Origin: Galaxea fascicularis
Lineage: Eukaryota; Cnidaria; Anthozoa; Scleractinia; Euphylliidae
Length of the DNA: 64,000 bases
Direction of reading: 5' to 3'
NCBI GenBank assembly: GCA_948470475.1
Contig: OX419345.1
Span: forward strand, 480,001-544,000
Part shown: positions 31,901 to 42,200 of the stretch, piece by piece
Position numbering within the stretch: the stretch's first letter is position 1
Layout: every line of letters begins with the position of its first letter
Notes under the pieces: generated by a model
Databases searched by the model: none
What the model saw: the letters and a program-made list of their open reading frames with translations, nothing else
Told to the model about the DNA's origin: nothing
Position numbers and translations under genes: made by a program

Positions 31901-33811
31901 TATATAGTCCATATGTGAAATACTTTTCTTTTCTCTGAACAAAAAGAAATAACACCAAATGAACATATCGTGCTACAGCTTCCATTGTAATATACGGGGT
32001 ATTGGACCTCACAGGGGAACCCAATGAGCCAAATCAACCCAAGCTGTAGAAAGCCATTTTTAGTACATTATGGTGTTTGAAATCTGCTTAAAGTGAAGAA
32101 CTCGATCTGTTCGGATTCCCTAGCTGAAATTTTAATTACTCGAAAATTTTAGGGGAAATCTTCCTTTGAGAAAATGCTAGCTGAAATGAACCTTCCACGA
32201 ACTTTATAGGAAACTATTTTCTTTCCGAAAATGCTAGCTTTCGTTTTTCACTGCCAAAAACAAATAAGACCCTTCCGAAAACGGCAGGGGCTATTATTTC
32301 CTCATTGCGAATCATTTAGGAAACGTTTCAGTTACGAAAATCCGAGTGCACTCTTTATCGACGCCAAAACCCTTAGGCGAACTACCCTCCACCGAACAGA
32401 TATCGGCTGAAACTTGTCGTTCGGTGCCCCTGATATCAGCTGATACAAGTAATTCTGTGTTTTGCAGATCTAGTGTCCAACTCAGCTATGGCAAGACAAG
32501 GATTTTCTCGCATGGCTGTGTCAGCTTGCTTTGGTGGTCCTTTGCTCAGTATCTTTTAACGAAATACCTTTCAAAATTAACATGGAAAAAGTTTTAGCCC
32601 AATAATAACCAGGCTCTGCGTGAACATAAAATCCAGCGAGGTGCGTACACTGCTCCCTAACCGTGTCATTTGCATGGATTCATGATCCACAGAACCAGCT
32701 GGCATAATAAAAAGTCTCACAGGGAAGTACTGTTCAGTAGCCTTCCTTTGATTAGTCCCACTTCACCATTTACACCCACAGATTCAAGAGTTAGAATGGC
32801 CTTCGACGACAGTGTTTAACAGCGTCAAAGGAATCTGAGACTCCTCCAGGGACTCAAAGTTACATCTGCATTTTTTCAAGCATAAGTTATGATCCAAATC
32901 TGGGACAATTTATGGTGTTTAGTACTGTATTCATGTATCTCCGATCAATGATTTTTTCGAAGCCAGAAGAAATACTCATTATACTTACTACTTGCCCCGC
33001 CGGGTTGTTGGGTTTTCTGTGCGCAGCCGGCTTGTGTGCTCTTTGCGGTATTTGGTTACAAAGAGGATTGAGATCTGTGACCTTGGAAGTAATGCCCGCC
33101 CTCCACATAAGAGCAACCATCTTGTACGTTAGTCTTAACGCTTAGTGAGTAAATTATCATTCAAGAGACAGCTTTCTTAACTCCTTGTAGATATGCTGTT
33201 AGGTATTGGTATATCTTGCACAGTACTTAACATAAAACGGGGAAAAGCAATACCCGTAAGTATTGACCGGCGTCTTGTCTCAATCAATTGGCAGAGCTCC
33301 TTTGTTGGGATTGTTAGTGGAATCTTGATGGGTACCCTCGTTTTAACCGGTTGCGCTTACTTTTGATCTTGTTTCGAGCATTTTCTTCAAATCTTGTGCG
33401 CTCCAAACAGTTCAGTTTGAATTCCTGAGACTCATTAGACTCAGTATTGTGCTTTTGTTGCCTCTCAAACACTCACGATGATTTCGAATCTGCTCAGTTT
33501 TCTCTCGAATTGATTAAGGTTGTATATTCTTCCTCAGGGTCGACTTCTAATCCTTGAATTTCACAGTTACACGTTTTCAAAGAAATTCAAGGCTTTGTAT
33601 TCAAAGATAACCGCTTATTTCTGTCCAGTTACTTCACAGGTACCATCAGTACGAGATTTCTGCTGGATTCCTTGCCGCCAGTCTCAGCTCGTCCGCTATT
33701 ATCATTCCTTTAATGGGATTCAGAGTACCCCGGATGTATGGCGTGTATCTCATTCTCCTGTATTCGGCTTACCTAATCGTATCCGTAATAGCTGAAGTGA
33801 AACATCTCTGA
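20206..33811 (+). CDS. SLC8B1: Mitochondrial sodium/calcium exchanger (NCLX)
   Basis: A 17-exon gene rebuilt from splice sites: 20206-20457, 23557-23712, 24880-24932, 25278-25335, 25624-25738, 26100-26267, 27022-27111, 27491-27655, 27758-27847, 28143-28276, 28746-28878, 29017-29138, 30238-30315, 30547-30622, 32468-32548, 33191-33255, 33650-33811. Exons sum to 1998 nt, 665 codons plus stop, with every phase consistent; human NCLX is a little shorter. NCLX extrudes Ca2+ from the mitochondrial matrix in exchange for Na+ (or Li+). Seen: an N-terminal hydrophobic signal-like segment (residues 17-32), a Cys-rich luminal segment (SEECCQFV), the alpha-1 motif GVTFLAYGNGAPDIFS (174-189) and the alpha-2 motif WGNSIGDLVSN (558-568), both with the Asn/Asp ion-binding residues, and a hydrophilic loop between them (about 290-425) before FFLNLTIPVVD. 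The last exon forms terminal helices ending VIAEVKHL. Two acceptors are AAG (exons 2 and 5). A 10.2-kb element ends 155 bp before the ATG. Confidence 0.93.
20653..20866. mobile_element. Short inverted-repeat element in NCLX intron 1
   Basis: Ends AAGAGGGTNCCCTATAC and its inverse (20653-20669, 20850-20866; one mismatch). The interior has repeated CGTGAAACGTGATT motifs. The target duplication is not clear. Confidence 0.7.
21414..22027. mobile_element. piggyBac-like MITE (TTAA-CCCATT...)
   Basis: TTAA at 21410-21413 and 22028-22031 flank CCCATT...AATGGG. The TTAACCC/GGGTTAA boundary is typical of piggyBac-type non-autonomous elements. The terminal repeat is short (about 6-7 bp), so the call is moderate. 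Confidence 0.55.
22085..22346 (-). repeat. tRNA-derived SINE (minus strand)
   Basis: On the minus strand a tRNA-like head (GGAGCAGGGATGGAGTAGTGG) has a Pol III A box near 22325-22335 and a consensus B box GGTTCGATTCC at 22280-22290. The body continues to about 22085. It shares its head and much of its body with the SINE at 36457-36725, so it is a repeat rather than a tRNA gene. Confidence 0.75.
24257..24818. mobile_element. MITE with TGTGTCATTCCAGAAAATAT ends in NCLX intron 2
   Basis: About 30-bp inverted ends, TGTGTCATTCCAGAAAATAT..., at 24257 and 24789-24818. The interior contains C-rich stretches (CCCCCTCCCCCCTGG). A decayed relative sits near 25866-26060 (CCAGAAAATATCCC ... GGTATGGACATTTCCC). 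Confidence 0.75.
25901..25994. mobile_element. 94-bp TTAA MITE nested in a MITE relic
   Basis: TTAA (25897-25900 and 25995-25998) flank CCCTTAAACCCCTAAGG ... CTTAGGGAGGAGAGGG. The flanking sequence on both sides belongs to a decayed copy of the 24257-24818 family. Confidence 0.65.
27147..27399. mobile_element. Foldback element in NCLX intron 7
   Basis: Arms of about 60 bp (AGGCTTGTGGGATGTGGCTT ... and inverse) are essentially perfect, with the loop containing GACGAGGCCTAACAAGGCC and ACAGCTGTCCATGGCTG. Relatives: 28388-28600 and 50176-50437. Confidence 0.85.
28388..28600. mobile_element. Second copy of the GTGGGATGTGGCTTGG foldback family
   Basis: A compact hairpin, 28388-28484, in which the two arms nearly touch. 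It is followed by a body segment (ACAGCTGTCCATGGCTG) that sits between the arms in the other copies, so this copy is rearranged. Confidence 0.7.
29461..29926. mobile_element. pogo/Tigger-like MITE (TA-CAGTCG...CGACTG-TA)
   Basis: TA dinucleotides flank CAGTCGCACCTGTATTAAGC and its inverse at 29926 (CGAACCTGTATTTAGCGG). The interior has repeats of TATTAAGCGGTCAC. TA target sites with CAGTCG-type termini are typical of Tc1/mariner-pogo-like non-autonomous families; the superfamily call is inference. Confidence 0.7.
30778..31085. mobile_element. Short GACCGTTSATTTTTTATGGG inverted-repeat element
   Basis: Inverted ends of about 25 bp around a G/C-skewed, homopolymer-rich interior (poly-T/poly-G near 30820). 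It lies in NCLX intron 14. Confidence 0.7.
31553..31700 (+). repeat. 33-bp tandem repeat, about 4.5 copies
   Basis: The unit begins ACCCTATTTCAGACC and contains ATGGTCAAAATTGAT, repeated almost without change. 33 is a multiple of three, so one frame stays open as an 11-residue peptide repeat; it lies inside an intron and is not evidence of coding. Confidence 0.92.
32012..32432. mobile_element. Diverged relative of the CAGGGGCACCC MITE
   Basis: The ends CAGGGGAACCCAATGA and TCGTTCGGTGCCCCTG match the 17539-17936 family at about 13 of 16 positions. The interior has similar CGAAAATTTTAGG motifs and length (421 bp). No target duplication remains, so it is an older copy. Confidence 0.65.
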
Positions 33812-35982
33812 TTATGTTACTCTAACAGACTAGAGAAGGAGAATTGAAGAGTAGAATAGCAGTAGAAAATTAACTGAAGTGTTGATTAGTATTATAAAAT
33901 GAATTAAACTGTAGAACAGTTACTGTAAAATTTAGCTTTTAAATTTTAACAAGCGTTGTTTCATGGAACCAATGGTGAAGTAGGAGGTGGCCTGTTAGCG
34001 AGTTTTAAACCATAAAAATTATTTTGTATGGTTTTGAATTAAATGTAACATTTTATGAATTTATCCTTAGCCGTAGATAGTAACAATGAATTGATTACCA
34101 CAGTTTTACAATTAAAAATACGTTCTTTTCGTCATAGAGACGATCTACTAATGTCCTCTGCGTACCCATAAAAAAAGCATTTTAAATGTTTTGAACGATA
34201 AAGTCGGAAATTGGACGTTTTAAGTACATTAAATTAGTAATTATCCAAAGTTGTTTAATTTTTTTTTGAAATTTTGAGACCAGTTGATAACTTTGACAAG
34301 TAAAATTTCTTTCGTTTTGAAAATTTTTATTTCTTTTATTTTTTTTAAGAAGTTAGAGTTTTGCTTAGTCTATTGCAAACAGATGATGTAGCGAATTCGA
34401 ATGTGTAAGAAAAAGTTAGTTGTATCATTGTTAGGAAGAAACCTTTATCAAATTTGAATTGAACTGTATTGTATTGCTGTAGGTAATATTTGTCATGTGT
34501 TTGCTTAGTGGTTGTGTTTCTCTAAAACGGTAACCATATATTGTTCATTCACTCGTTTCTGTTGTTGATTTGTCTAATGAAATTTGGAATTCGTTACCTC
34601 CGTATGTTAGAAACGCCAAGGATATTTCTACTTTTAAATGTCTTTTAAAGAAGTAAGTTTTCAAATAGATTTAAGAATAGTAATTTTAAATTATTTCTTT
34701 TCTTGTTAACGGTTTTCGTTTCACGCACATGTTTTAACGAGTTTTTATAACTCCTAGATGTAGCGTTGGTAAATAAAATATGTGTTGTTTTGTTGTTTGT
34801 TGTTGTTGACACCGCAGAGTAAGGTATGTTCAAGCTCACACTGCAACCAGGTGGACAATCAGACATGGTTTGATGCTACTCTGGTTTGAAAATTGATGAA
34901 TGTAACGTAAAAAGTTACAATTCACGACCCGCACAGTTAATTGTGCCTTTGGTATTATGATGATCAAATTGAACATGCCAATGCGAACAAACTCAATAAT
35001 AATAATGATAGTAATAATAATAATAACTTGTGCAGTTAAGAAAAATGCTTTTGTAAGTGAAAGTTATTATTAATAGAATAATAATAGTTATAGTATTAGT
35101 AATAATTTGAAGGTGACGATGATGATGATGATGATGATGATGACGTGAATGCCAGTAAGAGTGAGAGTGATGGTGATAATATATTTATCGGGTATCCATC
35201 TCTGAGCTAAGTGTTTTGCAATGATTGAACCATAATTCTGATTCAACATTTAGAAAACACAACAGGACATTCAAGTTTGGAAGACACATTTCGGATACTA
35301 GTCTAGTCTATTCATCTTTTCGAGGATGTTTGCAATATAGTGACTATATTTAAAGTAAGTAACAAAGTTAATCATGGATAATGGAACTGACTTGTACTGC
35401 AAATGAAGCCTGGAATAAATGCTGAACTACCGTTCCCATCAGATATATTCTTGAATTCCTGGCTGCATGGTTTAATATTTGGAGAATGTCTTCAGGATAG
35501 GATAGGATAACTTTATTTAGACACGGTAAACTCATCAGTCACAACTATTCGCTCATTGCCGATAGCAACCGCACTACCAATGGCTTTAACAAGAATAGTT
35601 AGGTCGAAGAGTTTTAAAAGAAGGCTAGGAACCTCATCGAATGAAGTTTAATGAATGATGCACTAGGCTAACCTGACTTATAGTAGTAGGTGATCCGTTT
35701 TAACAGGTCCTCCTTGATTGACTTGATTGCCTTTCTTGCCATCAAAACTGGTGTGTCAAAAGATCAGATAAAATGGAATTCAGCCTAATTATGATTGGTG
35801 CCATTGAAGGTACAAGTTAATTTAAATGCATAAAGCCAAGGTGACTTAAGCGACTATTGTTGCAATGCCAGAAGAATTTGTCCCTGTGGGATTTGAAAAC
35901 ACTGCCGAGCACGAATAAACAAGACTCCGTCCATCCGAAGTTAAAGCAAGGACGTTACAACGCTAAGGAGAATACATGAGAG
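33812..35982. other. Intergenic region and probable NCLX 3' UTR
   Basis: AT-rich, with no coding frame of interest. It includes an AATAAA near 34774 that could end NCLX transcripts, and microsatellites at 34996-35110 (AAT/TAA) and 35118-35142 (GAT). Confidence 0.5.
34996..35145 (+). repeat. Compound TAA and GAT microsatellite
   Basis: Interrupted (AAT)n runs followed by an uninterrupted (GAT)n run near 35118-35142. Confidence 0.85.
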
Positions 35983-38342
35983 ATGTCTTTCATAACCGTC
36001 AAATTTGGAGGTATCTTTTGGCTATCGATCGATGTGTTTTGTGATTCAATTAATTGACACAGAACTGTTCCGTTTTAAGACTGATTTGTTGGTTCTTTCT
36101 TCAGATGACGAAGAAGAATTATTCAATCCAAACTGCGTGACAGTTAATTTACTGGACAACCTGCGCAGAAGATGTGGGTGTCAAAAGGGAGGTCAGATGA
36201 TACACCGTCTGATTATCAAAGCTTTTATAATACTGGCGCGCTCTCTTAACTGATGTGCTAAATATACACGTTATCGTAAGGTGTAAATTAGGTTTACAAG
36301 TAATTAGCGATGACCTCACGAAAAACGAAGAACTGCTGTGCCACAGGTACACTGCACGTCCACAGGAATGCTCTCTAAACAGCGACCGGTGCTGAAATAG
36401 CAAATGTTTGCTAATTTTGGTTAGGGATTGGCGTTCGTTTGATCTCTGAAATTTGGGGAGCAGGGTTGGTGCAGTGGTGAGAGCACTCGCCTCCACTAAT
36501 GTGGCCCAGATTCGATTCCCGGACTCGACGTCATATATGGGTTGAGTTTGTTGTTGGTTCTCTACTTTGCCTCAAACAGGTTTTTCTCCGGGTTCCGGTT
36601 CTTCTAAATTCCAATTCGATCCGGAATGTTCGAACGTGTAATGCATGAACTCCTGGCTCGGGAGATTGGGCAACCACCCCTCACACTATCGAGCTTAAAT
36701 GAATTGATTTGATTTGATTTGATTTTGACTGTAATTGCCAAAAAAATCTAGTAACTATACAGTGAAACAAACACGCAACAGTTGTTAGGGGATAATTGCA
36801 GGGGTGGGGGGGGGGGGAGGCTTAGATGACCGGATTAATTTCTGATACGGCTGGGCATAGGCCCCCTCACTTCACTAGAATGCACCAAATTCGTTTGACC
36901 ACTTTTTTCATTCAGTTTCCAACATTATCTGTTCAATTACAGTTTCTTCATCTATGCAAGCACAAAAAATTACAGTTCAGAATTTTAAAGGATTCCAAGT
37001 ATTTTGTGTGGTTATTTGCTAGTAGTGGTTTCAGCAAAGCGCCAGTCGTTTCTTTCTGGTCACCCGATGTCAGTTGGCTTATTCATGTCCATTGTCAATC
37101 TTTTCCTGTTCTTCTTGTTTGACAGTAACGTTGGATTTGTCCGATGAAGACGGCGATATAAAGAATTTGCACGAGTTTCCAACACAGTACGCGCACAAAT
37201 TCCTGAAAGGTCGGGAAGTTTTCATACTGATAAAGGTCGAAAGTAAGTGTTGGGTCCTCAGTGGCAATCCCTTGCTTTCCAATAAGGTTGATCGAGGGGG
37301 GAGGGGTTAAAATGTTTCATGAAATGTTTGAGGCCTCATTGGCCTCACTGAAGCTAGTTTTATGACAACCTTAATAATTAACGCTATTTTGTCTACTTTA
37401 CTTAGAAGGCCAAGGAGACCAGCCGACAACTTATACAGCATTGTTGAACGACCTGGAAAGAACAAATCCTAAACTTCTCGGTAGGTGGTAACGAAAACCC
37501 ATTCTGGTGGCTCGATAGTCTGAATATGGTTATTTTTGTAACATTTACATGGTGAATTATACGCTCAGTGGGAACCTCTAAGTTGCAAAACTGGATGTGG
37601 CATAGTCTAAAGTTTTCACTTGAATTTCTTAAATTCCAGAATAGCCACACCTACAAATGTGACCACACCCATTTCTGAAGCTTCAAAAACAAGGGACACA
37701 GGGAACCAATTATCTCAGCTCGAAAACATGTCATAAGCCCATATCTTACCTTAAAATTTAAAGTCGACTTGGTTTAAAATTTCTATTTTTCAGTTGTTTG
37801 TACTGGCCAGTCAGTGCAAACGCATTTTGCACTGTTTGGCTTTTATATTAATTTTCTATTTGCCTTGCCCTTGCCGGACAATTCGACTACATGTTGGTAC
37901 CTACTTGTAATTTCTGCTCGCCTAGAGACATAATCAAAATCTTCTTCGGATTCCAAACCTATCTCTCTTCAAAGGAAGGAGTCGCTGTGGAATGCTGCTT
38001 CAAAACTGCGCAAACTCAGAGGTGGAATTCCAAGCGCCGAACGTAAGAGATCAGACACTAACCCTGCCTCTAGAGGGGACAGTAGATATCTTGGGACCAC
38101 CCCCTCCCCGCCTGGAAAAAGTCGGATGAGAAAGATCTCAAAGAGTTAAAGGCATTGCTGCATTTCGAATCCAGGAGTGAAATGTATAATTTTTTTGTAA
38201 TTAAAACTCATTTTCCTCTCGAATGTTATTTTGTTTAAACTATTCAATAGGAAGAGGTTATCAGAAGAAGATAATCAGCTGTCAGCAAAATTGCCGTAAA
38301 AAATGCAGGAAACACTCAGATAACATGTATGCATCACGGTAG
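35983..38342 (+). CDS. CXorf65-like small protein
   Basis: Six exons: 35983-36010, 36105-36191, 37126-37242, 37406-37484, 37975-38042, 38251-38342, about 156 aa (human CXorf65 is about 183). The conserved core reads MSFITVKFGD, then FNPNCVTVNLLDNLRRRCG, then TLDLSDEDGDI...FPTQYAHKFLKGREVFILIKVE, which parallels CXorf65 (xFIKxGD, N-C-VLLL, IDLCDETG, YASKFL-A-xxYxxxKVE). This looks like a ubiquitin-like fold read from strand pattern; the molecular function of the family is unknown. The first three junctions are phase-1 and secure. The last two are not: a stronger donor (GTAGGT at 37481) would change the C-terminus to a short tail ending EEVIRRR. I chose the model whose exon 5 reads KESLWNAASKLRKLRGG. 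Confidence 0.72.
36457..36725 (+). repeat. tRNA-derived SINE (plus strand)
   Basis: Head GGAGCAGGGTTGGTGCAGTG with an A box at 36467-36477 (TGGTGCAGTGG) and a B box at 36509-36519 (GATTCGATTCC). The body shares TCTCCGGGTT with the minus-strand copy at 22085-22346 and ends in a (GATTT)n tail at 36705-36725. It lies in intron 2 of the CXorf65-like gene. Confidence 0.85.
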
Positions 38343-39299
38343 CGCAAATTGTAAGCCCTCACATTATTTTGAAAGTGAACACTAAATCAAAGTTGGCGAC
38401 AGAAAAGAGGAAAAAAACTCGAGTAACCCCATTTGAGGTTCAGAGGACGCATCAGATTTTTTGCAATTATCGATGCGATCTTCTCAAACGCTTTACATAT
38501 TTATCTTTCTCGGTAAAGCACAATATTTTTGGAAAGAGGAAAGGAAGGAACAGAAGCAGGGAAGTTTGTATAACCTGGGAGGGAGCGAACAAGCAAGGGA
38601 CGGAGAGAGAGGGACGGACTAAGAAAGGAATGCTCTGCAAACGGATTTGCTGTGAGATTTATTGAAGGCCCTTACTACATAAACCCGCTTTCTTTATGAG
38701 ATATGAATATAAAAACGGAGAACAACTAAAGTTCAAAATACTGTACTCCATCGAGAACATTACGCGGTCTACTTTGCCGGAATACACTGAAATAATTTTA
38801 AAACACTCGTGTCGTGGTGACAGCCTTGTGTAACAATCTAAACGAATCGTTGCTCGACCTTAAGGCAAGCAATCTGGTGTTAAACAGTTCGACCACTGCT
38901 CCTCCAAGCCTTACGCTGCAACTAAACTACATCACGGTATTAAGCTGCTTTGAACTCTCGTATGTTGCATCTGCGTAAACAATTTGGCTACCTGAACACG
39001 ACTTGAGGCGACGTTTACTGAGGCAAAAAGTAATTGAACCTCCAAATTTTATGAAACAGATGTATGTGTTTTTTTCTTCGGTATTATTCAGATTTTCACC
39101 ATCACAAAAGCAGCTTTCCATTCTCAACCTAATGCTGACTTCAGAATCATGCTCCGCAACTGAACTAGACTAGAAATTAAGTTGTGCTACATTTTTTGCT
39201 TCTTAACACGGATGGCCAAAGTGTCTCAGAGATGCAAATGTTAAAAAGGAAAACAATAACAAAGAGACTATGTAAAGCCCATGTGCTGCTGAGACTGTG

Positions 39300-42200
39300 T
39301 TATGTGCCTGAGTAACCAAGCCCAATGCCACTCTTGCCCCCAGCCCCCCTTGACAACTGAAATGCACGTGATCGTTCAAACTCTCTTTCCAGGTTTGCCA
39401 TGAGTTGCTCGTTCTGTGGTTTGGAAGCATCTTGTTCAGGTTCGGCAGTTCCTTCACCTTTAATACCCATTAACCGCCGGAATTTTGCTTGCATCTCGCC
39501 TCCCTGGTCATTATTGAACGTTGTGCTGTTCCATAAAGTAGATTGTACTGTGCTGCTGCTACTCCCACTGCTCTCGCCACCCTAAAATAAACAAACAGCT
39601 CACGAAGTCAATCACCTATTTGTAACAACAGCAATCCTTTATGCCCCATCTGGTAGCCCCACTTTGAAACAGACCCACAATGGGCTTATCCTGTGGCTGG
39701 AATTTCCAGAGAAAAGGTTGTAAAGTGCTAATCTGAACAAGGTAAAATGGTTAACATCAGCGTGCTCATTAACCTATCAAGGGAAGAAATGCCCTGTGGT
39801 TCACGTAGAGGGCAGTGGTCCTAAAATGTCTCTCTTTTAGTGCTTTATGATAACTTTTTAAACAGTCCCCATACACACTGTACCTCTGTTTTCTTGCCAC
39901 TCCACAACAGCTTCCTCTTCTGTTGTATCACAGCATACTGATGCGGGTTGACAACTGATGGGTTGATGTAGCTTGGCATGTTCAGCACTGAGGCTGCCTC
40001 CTGTGCCTGTTTTCTCAGCGACTCAGCATGCGCTGCTAGTTTGGCTTGAACTTCTTCAGATGTCAAGGCTCGAGCAGGTCGTGGAAGTGTCTCCAGGCCA
40101 GTTGAAGAGGCTATAACAGGTTGTACGCAAAATTACGTGCACTCAGGTAAAACAAAAATTCACAAAGTACGTTTCATTCCATGACGCACAACCAACTGCA
40201 AATTTATAGCTTTGTTGTACAATTTGGACTAATGGTGACCTGTGAAAACACTAATCATTAAACTAATTTCCTTTGAATGGTAACAGTCACCTTGAGATCT
40301 CAATGACGTATGAATGAAGGTCCAAAAATTAACCTTGCATAGAAGACTAACCCCAAACAGTATTGCAGGACCTCTCTCCTCCACAAAGGCTCCTGCACTG
40401 ACAACAAAAATAATGAGCACACTAGTCTCCAAGTGACACCAAGAGACCTCTGCAGCGGAGAGAGTCCACAGGAAAGTGCTTTACAGCAGTTTTCATCTCA
40501 TTCTGAGCGAACATCCATCATACTTTAGAAATTTAGACACGGACTTGAAAAGTTGAACATGAATTGTGGGTTTCACTCAGACAATGTTCAAAAGTTGCTG
40601 ACCAATAACAAACTACCTCATGAAATGAAAAAAAGTAAAAACACAAACTATAACAGACTCGTACCTTTTACAAATACTGGCTTGTCATTATTAGGAGAGC
40701 TGGCTTTGTCCTCCTGTCTGTCTCGCTCATTCTCTTGATTCCGGGTTCTATCATGTCCTCGGTCATATCTCCTCTCTCTATCCCAATCCCTTCCTCTGTT
40801 GTCTCTGCTTCTGCCTCTATCACGATCACTATCACGATCCCGCCTTCGATTTGAGGAGTATTCACCACTAGCTCTCCGATCTAGAATCAAGTGTAATACT
40901 TAGCTAAAGCTCACTTGGGATGCACAGAAATCAAGCTTCAGAAAACCTGGCTCCAAAAGAAAAGAAGCCAATTAATCAGTCAATGAATCTATCAGTCAAT
41001 CAGTCGATCTTTATTTATACATGAAATCATATCATATCTGCATGGTCTTCCTAGGAGTCGTGAGAATTCTAGTGGTCCCCTGGAGTCGTGACTCAACAGA
41101 ACAAGTTAAAGAATTTATCGCAATCTAATTAAACAGCTTGTCCTAACTGGATGAACACCCTACCTCTTGAGTCTCTGATGGGGCTTCTCCTAAAATCCTT
41201 CCTTCTTCTTCTCTCAGGTGACCTCGAGTCCCCTCGGTCACGTGATCTGCTTCTGCGCCTCCTCCTGTCAGGTGACTTACTCCGCCTTTCTACAGAATCT
41301 CTACGTTTAGGCGACGGGCTATCCTTCTCTGGAGAGTTCTTATCTCTGGTATCCCCATCACTAAAGCCTTTCCTGCGAATTGGACTCTGCCCTTCTTCAC
41401 CTTTGTTGTTAACAGGCTTGTCTTTTTCCTAGAGAAAGACATTTGCAACCTTCAGAAAAATTGGTTAGTATGTTGTCAGTGAAGTCATCATACAGCTGTC
41501 TAACTAAGTTATTAATAATACTACTTGCATAGCTCAGAAGGATTACATTGAGCCACAGGTGTATGGGCTTCAACCCAAAAGAGTGCGTATGTAGCAGTTA
41601 AAAATTAAATTCAGGTAAAATTTTGTAACCTAGGTTGAAAATCAATTTCCTTTGTCTCCTTACCTTAAGTTTGAATAATTAGACTTAGGAGACAAAGGGA
41701 TTTGATAATCAACTATGTTTAAAGTTTTCAAGTTTTCCCATTGGAATTTAAGGGTGAAAAAAAAAAACAGCAAGTATGAAAAGGAACTTTCTGATTTTCA
41801 GATCTGTCCGTGGGCAGAAACGACCATACCAGTAAATTATGTTATGCCAACACAAAATTGGCACTAAACCCACCAAAGTGAGCTTTAGATTAAATTAGCT
41901 GACCAGGTCCCAGTTGTTTTGAGAAAAGATAATTATGTTATCTACAAGCCACCAGCCAGAAGATAAACGTGTATTGTTGCACCTTTTATCACCAGGATAA
42001 CAATCCATTTGATAACATTTATCTGTGACTGGTTCTAAGCCTGTTCTTGCAATACTGGTCTCATTCTCTTACCCTCTGGTAATAAATTGGCAGTGATCAT
42101 TTCTGGCAGTTAATAGCAATAAATTATGAAAGTAGACCACTTCTTTTTACATTAATTGAAAGCTTTTAGATGAGCCAAGGGCACATATAGCAAGTTTCCC

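Noticed and set aside
32887..33145. Hydrophobic ORF (+) and overlapping ORF (-) in an NCLX intron
   Set aside because: The exchanger exons on either side join in phase without it, and it matches no NCLX segment.
33520..33649. Additional NCLX exon beginning GGTCGACTT
   Set aside because: Joining 33255 directly to 33650 keeps phase and matches the exchanger's terminal helices, while this stretch matches nothing in the family.
36457..36530. tRNA gene
   Set aside because: Only the promoter boxes are conserved; it is the head of a SINE with another copy at 22085-22346.
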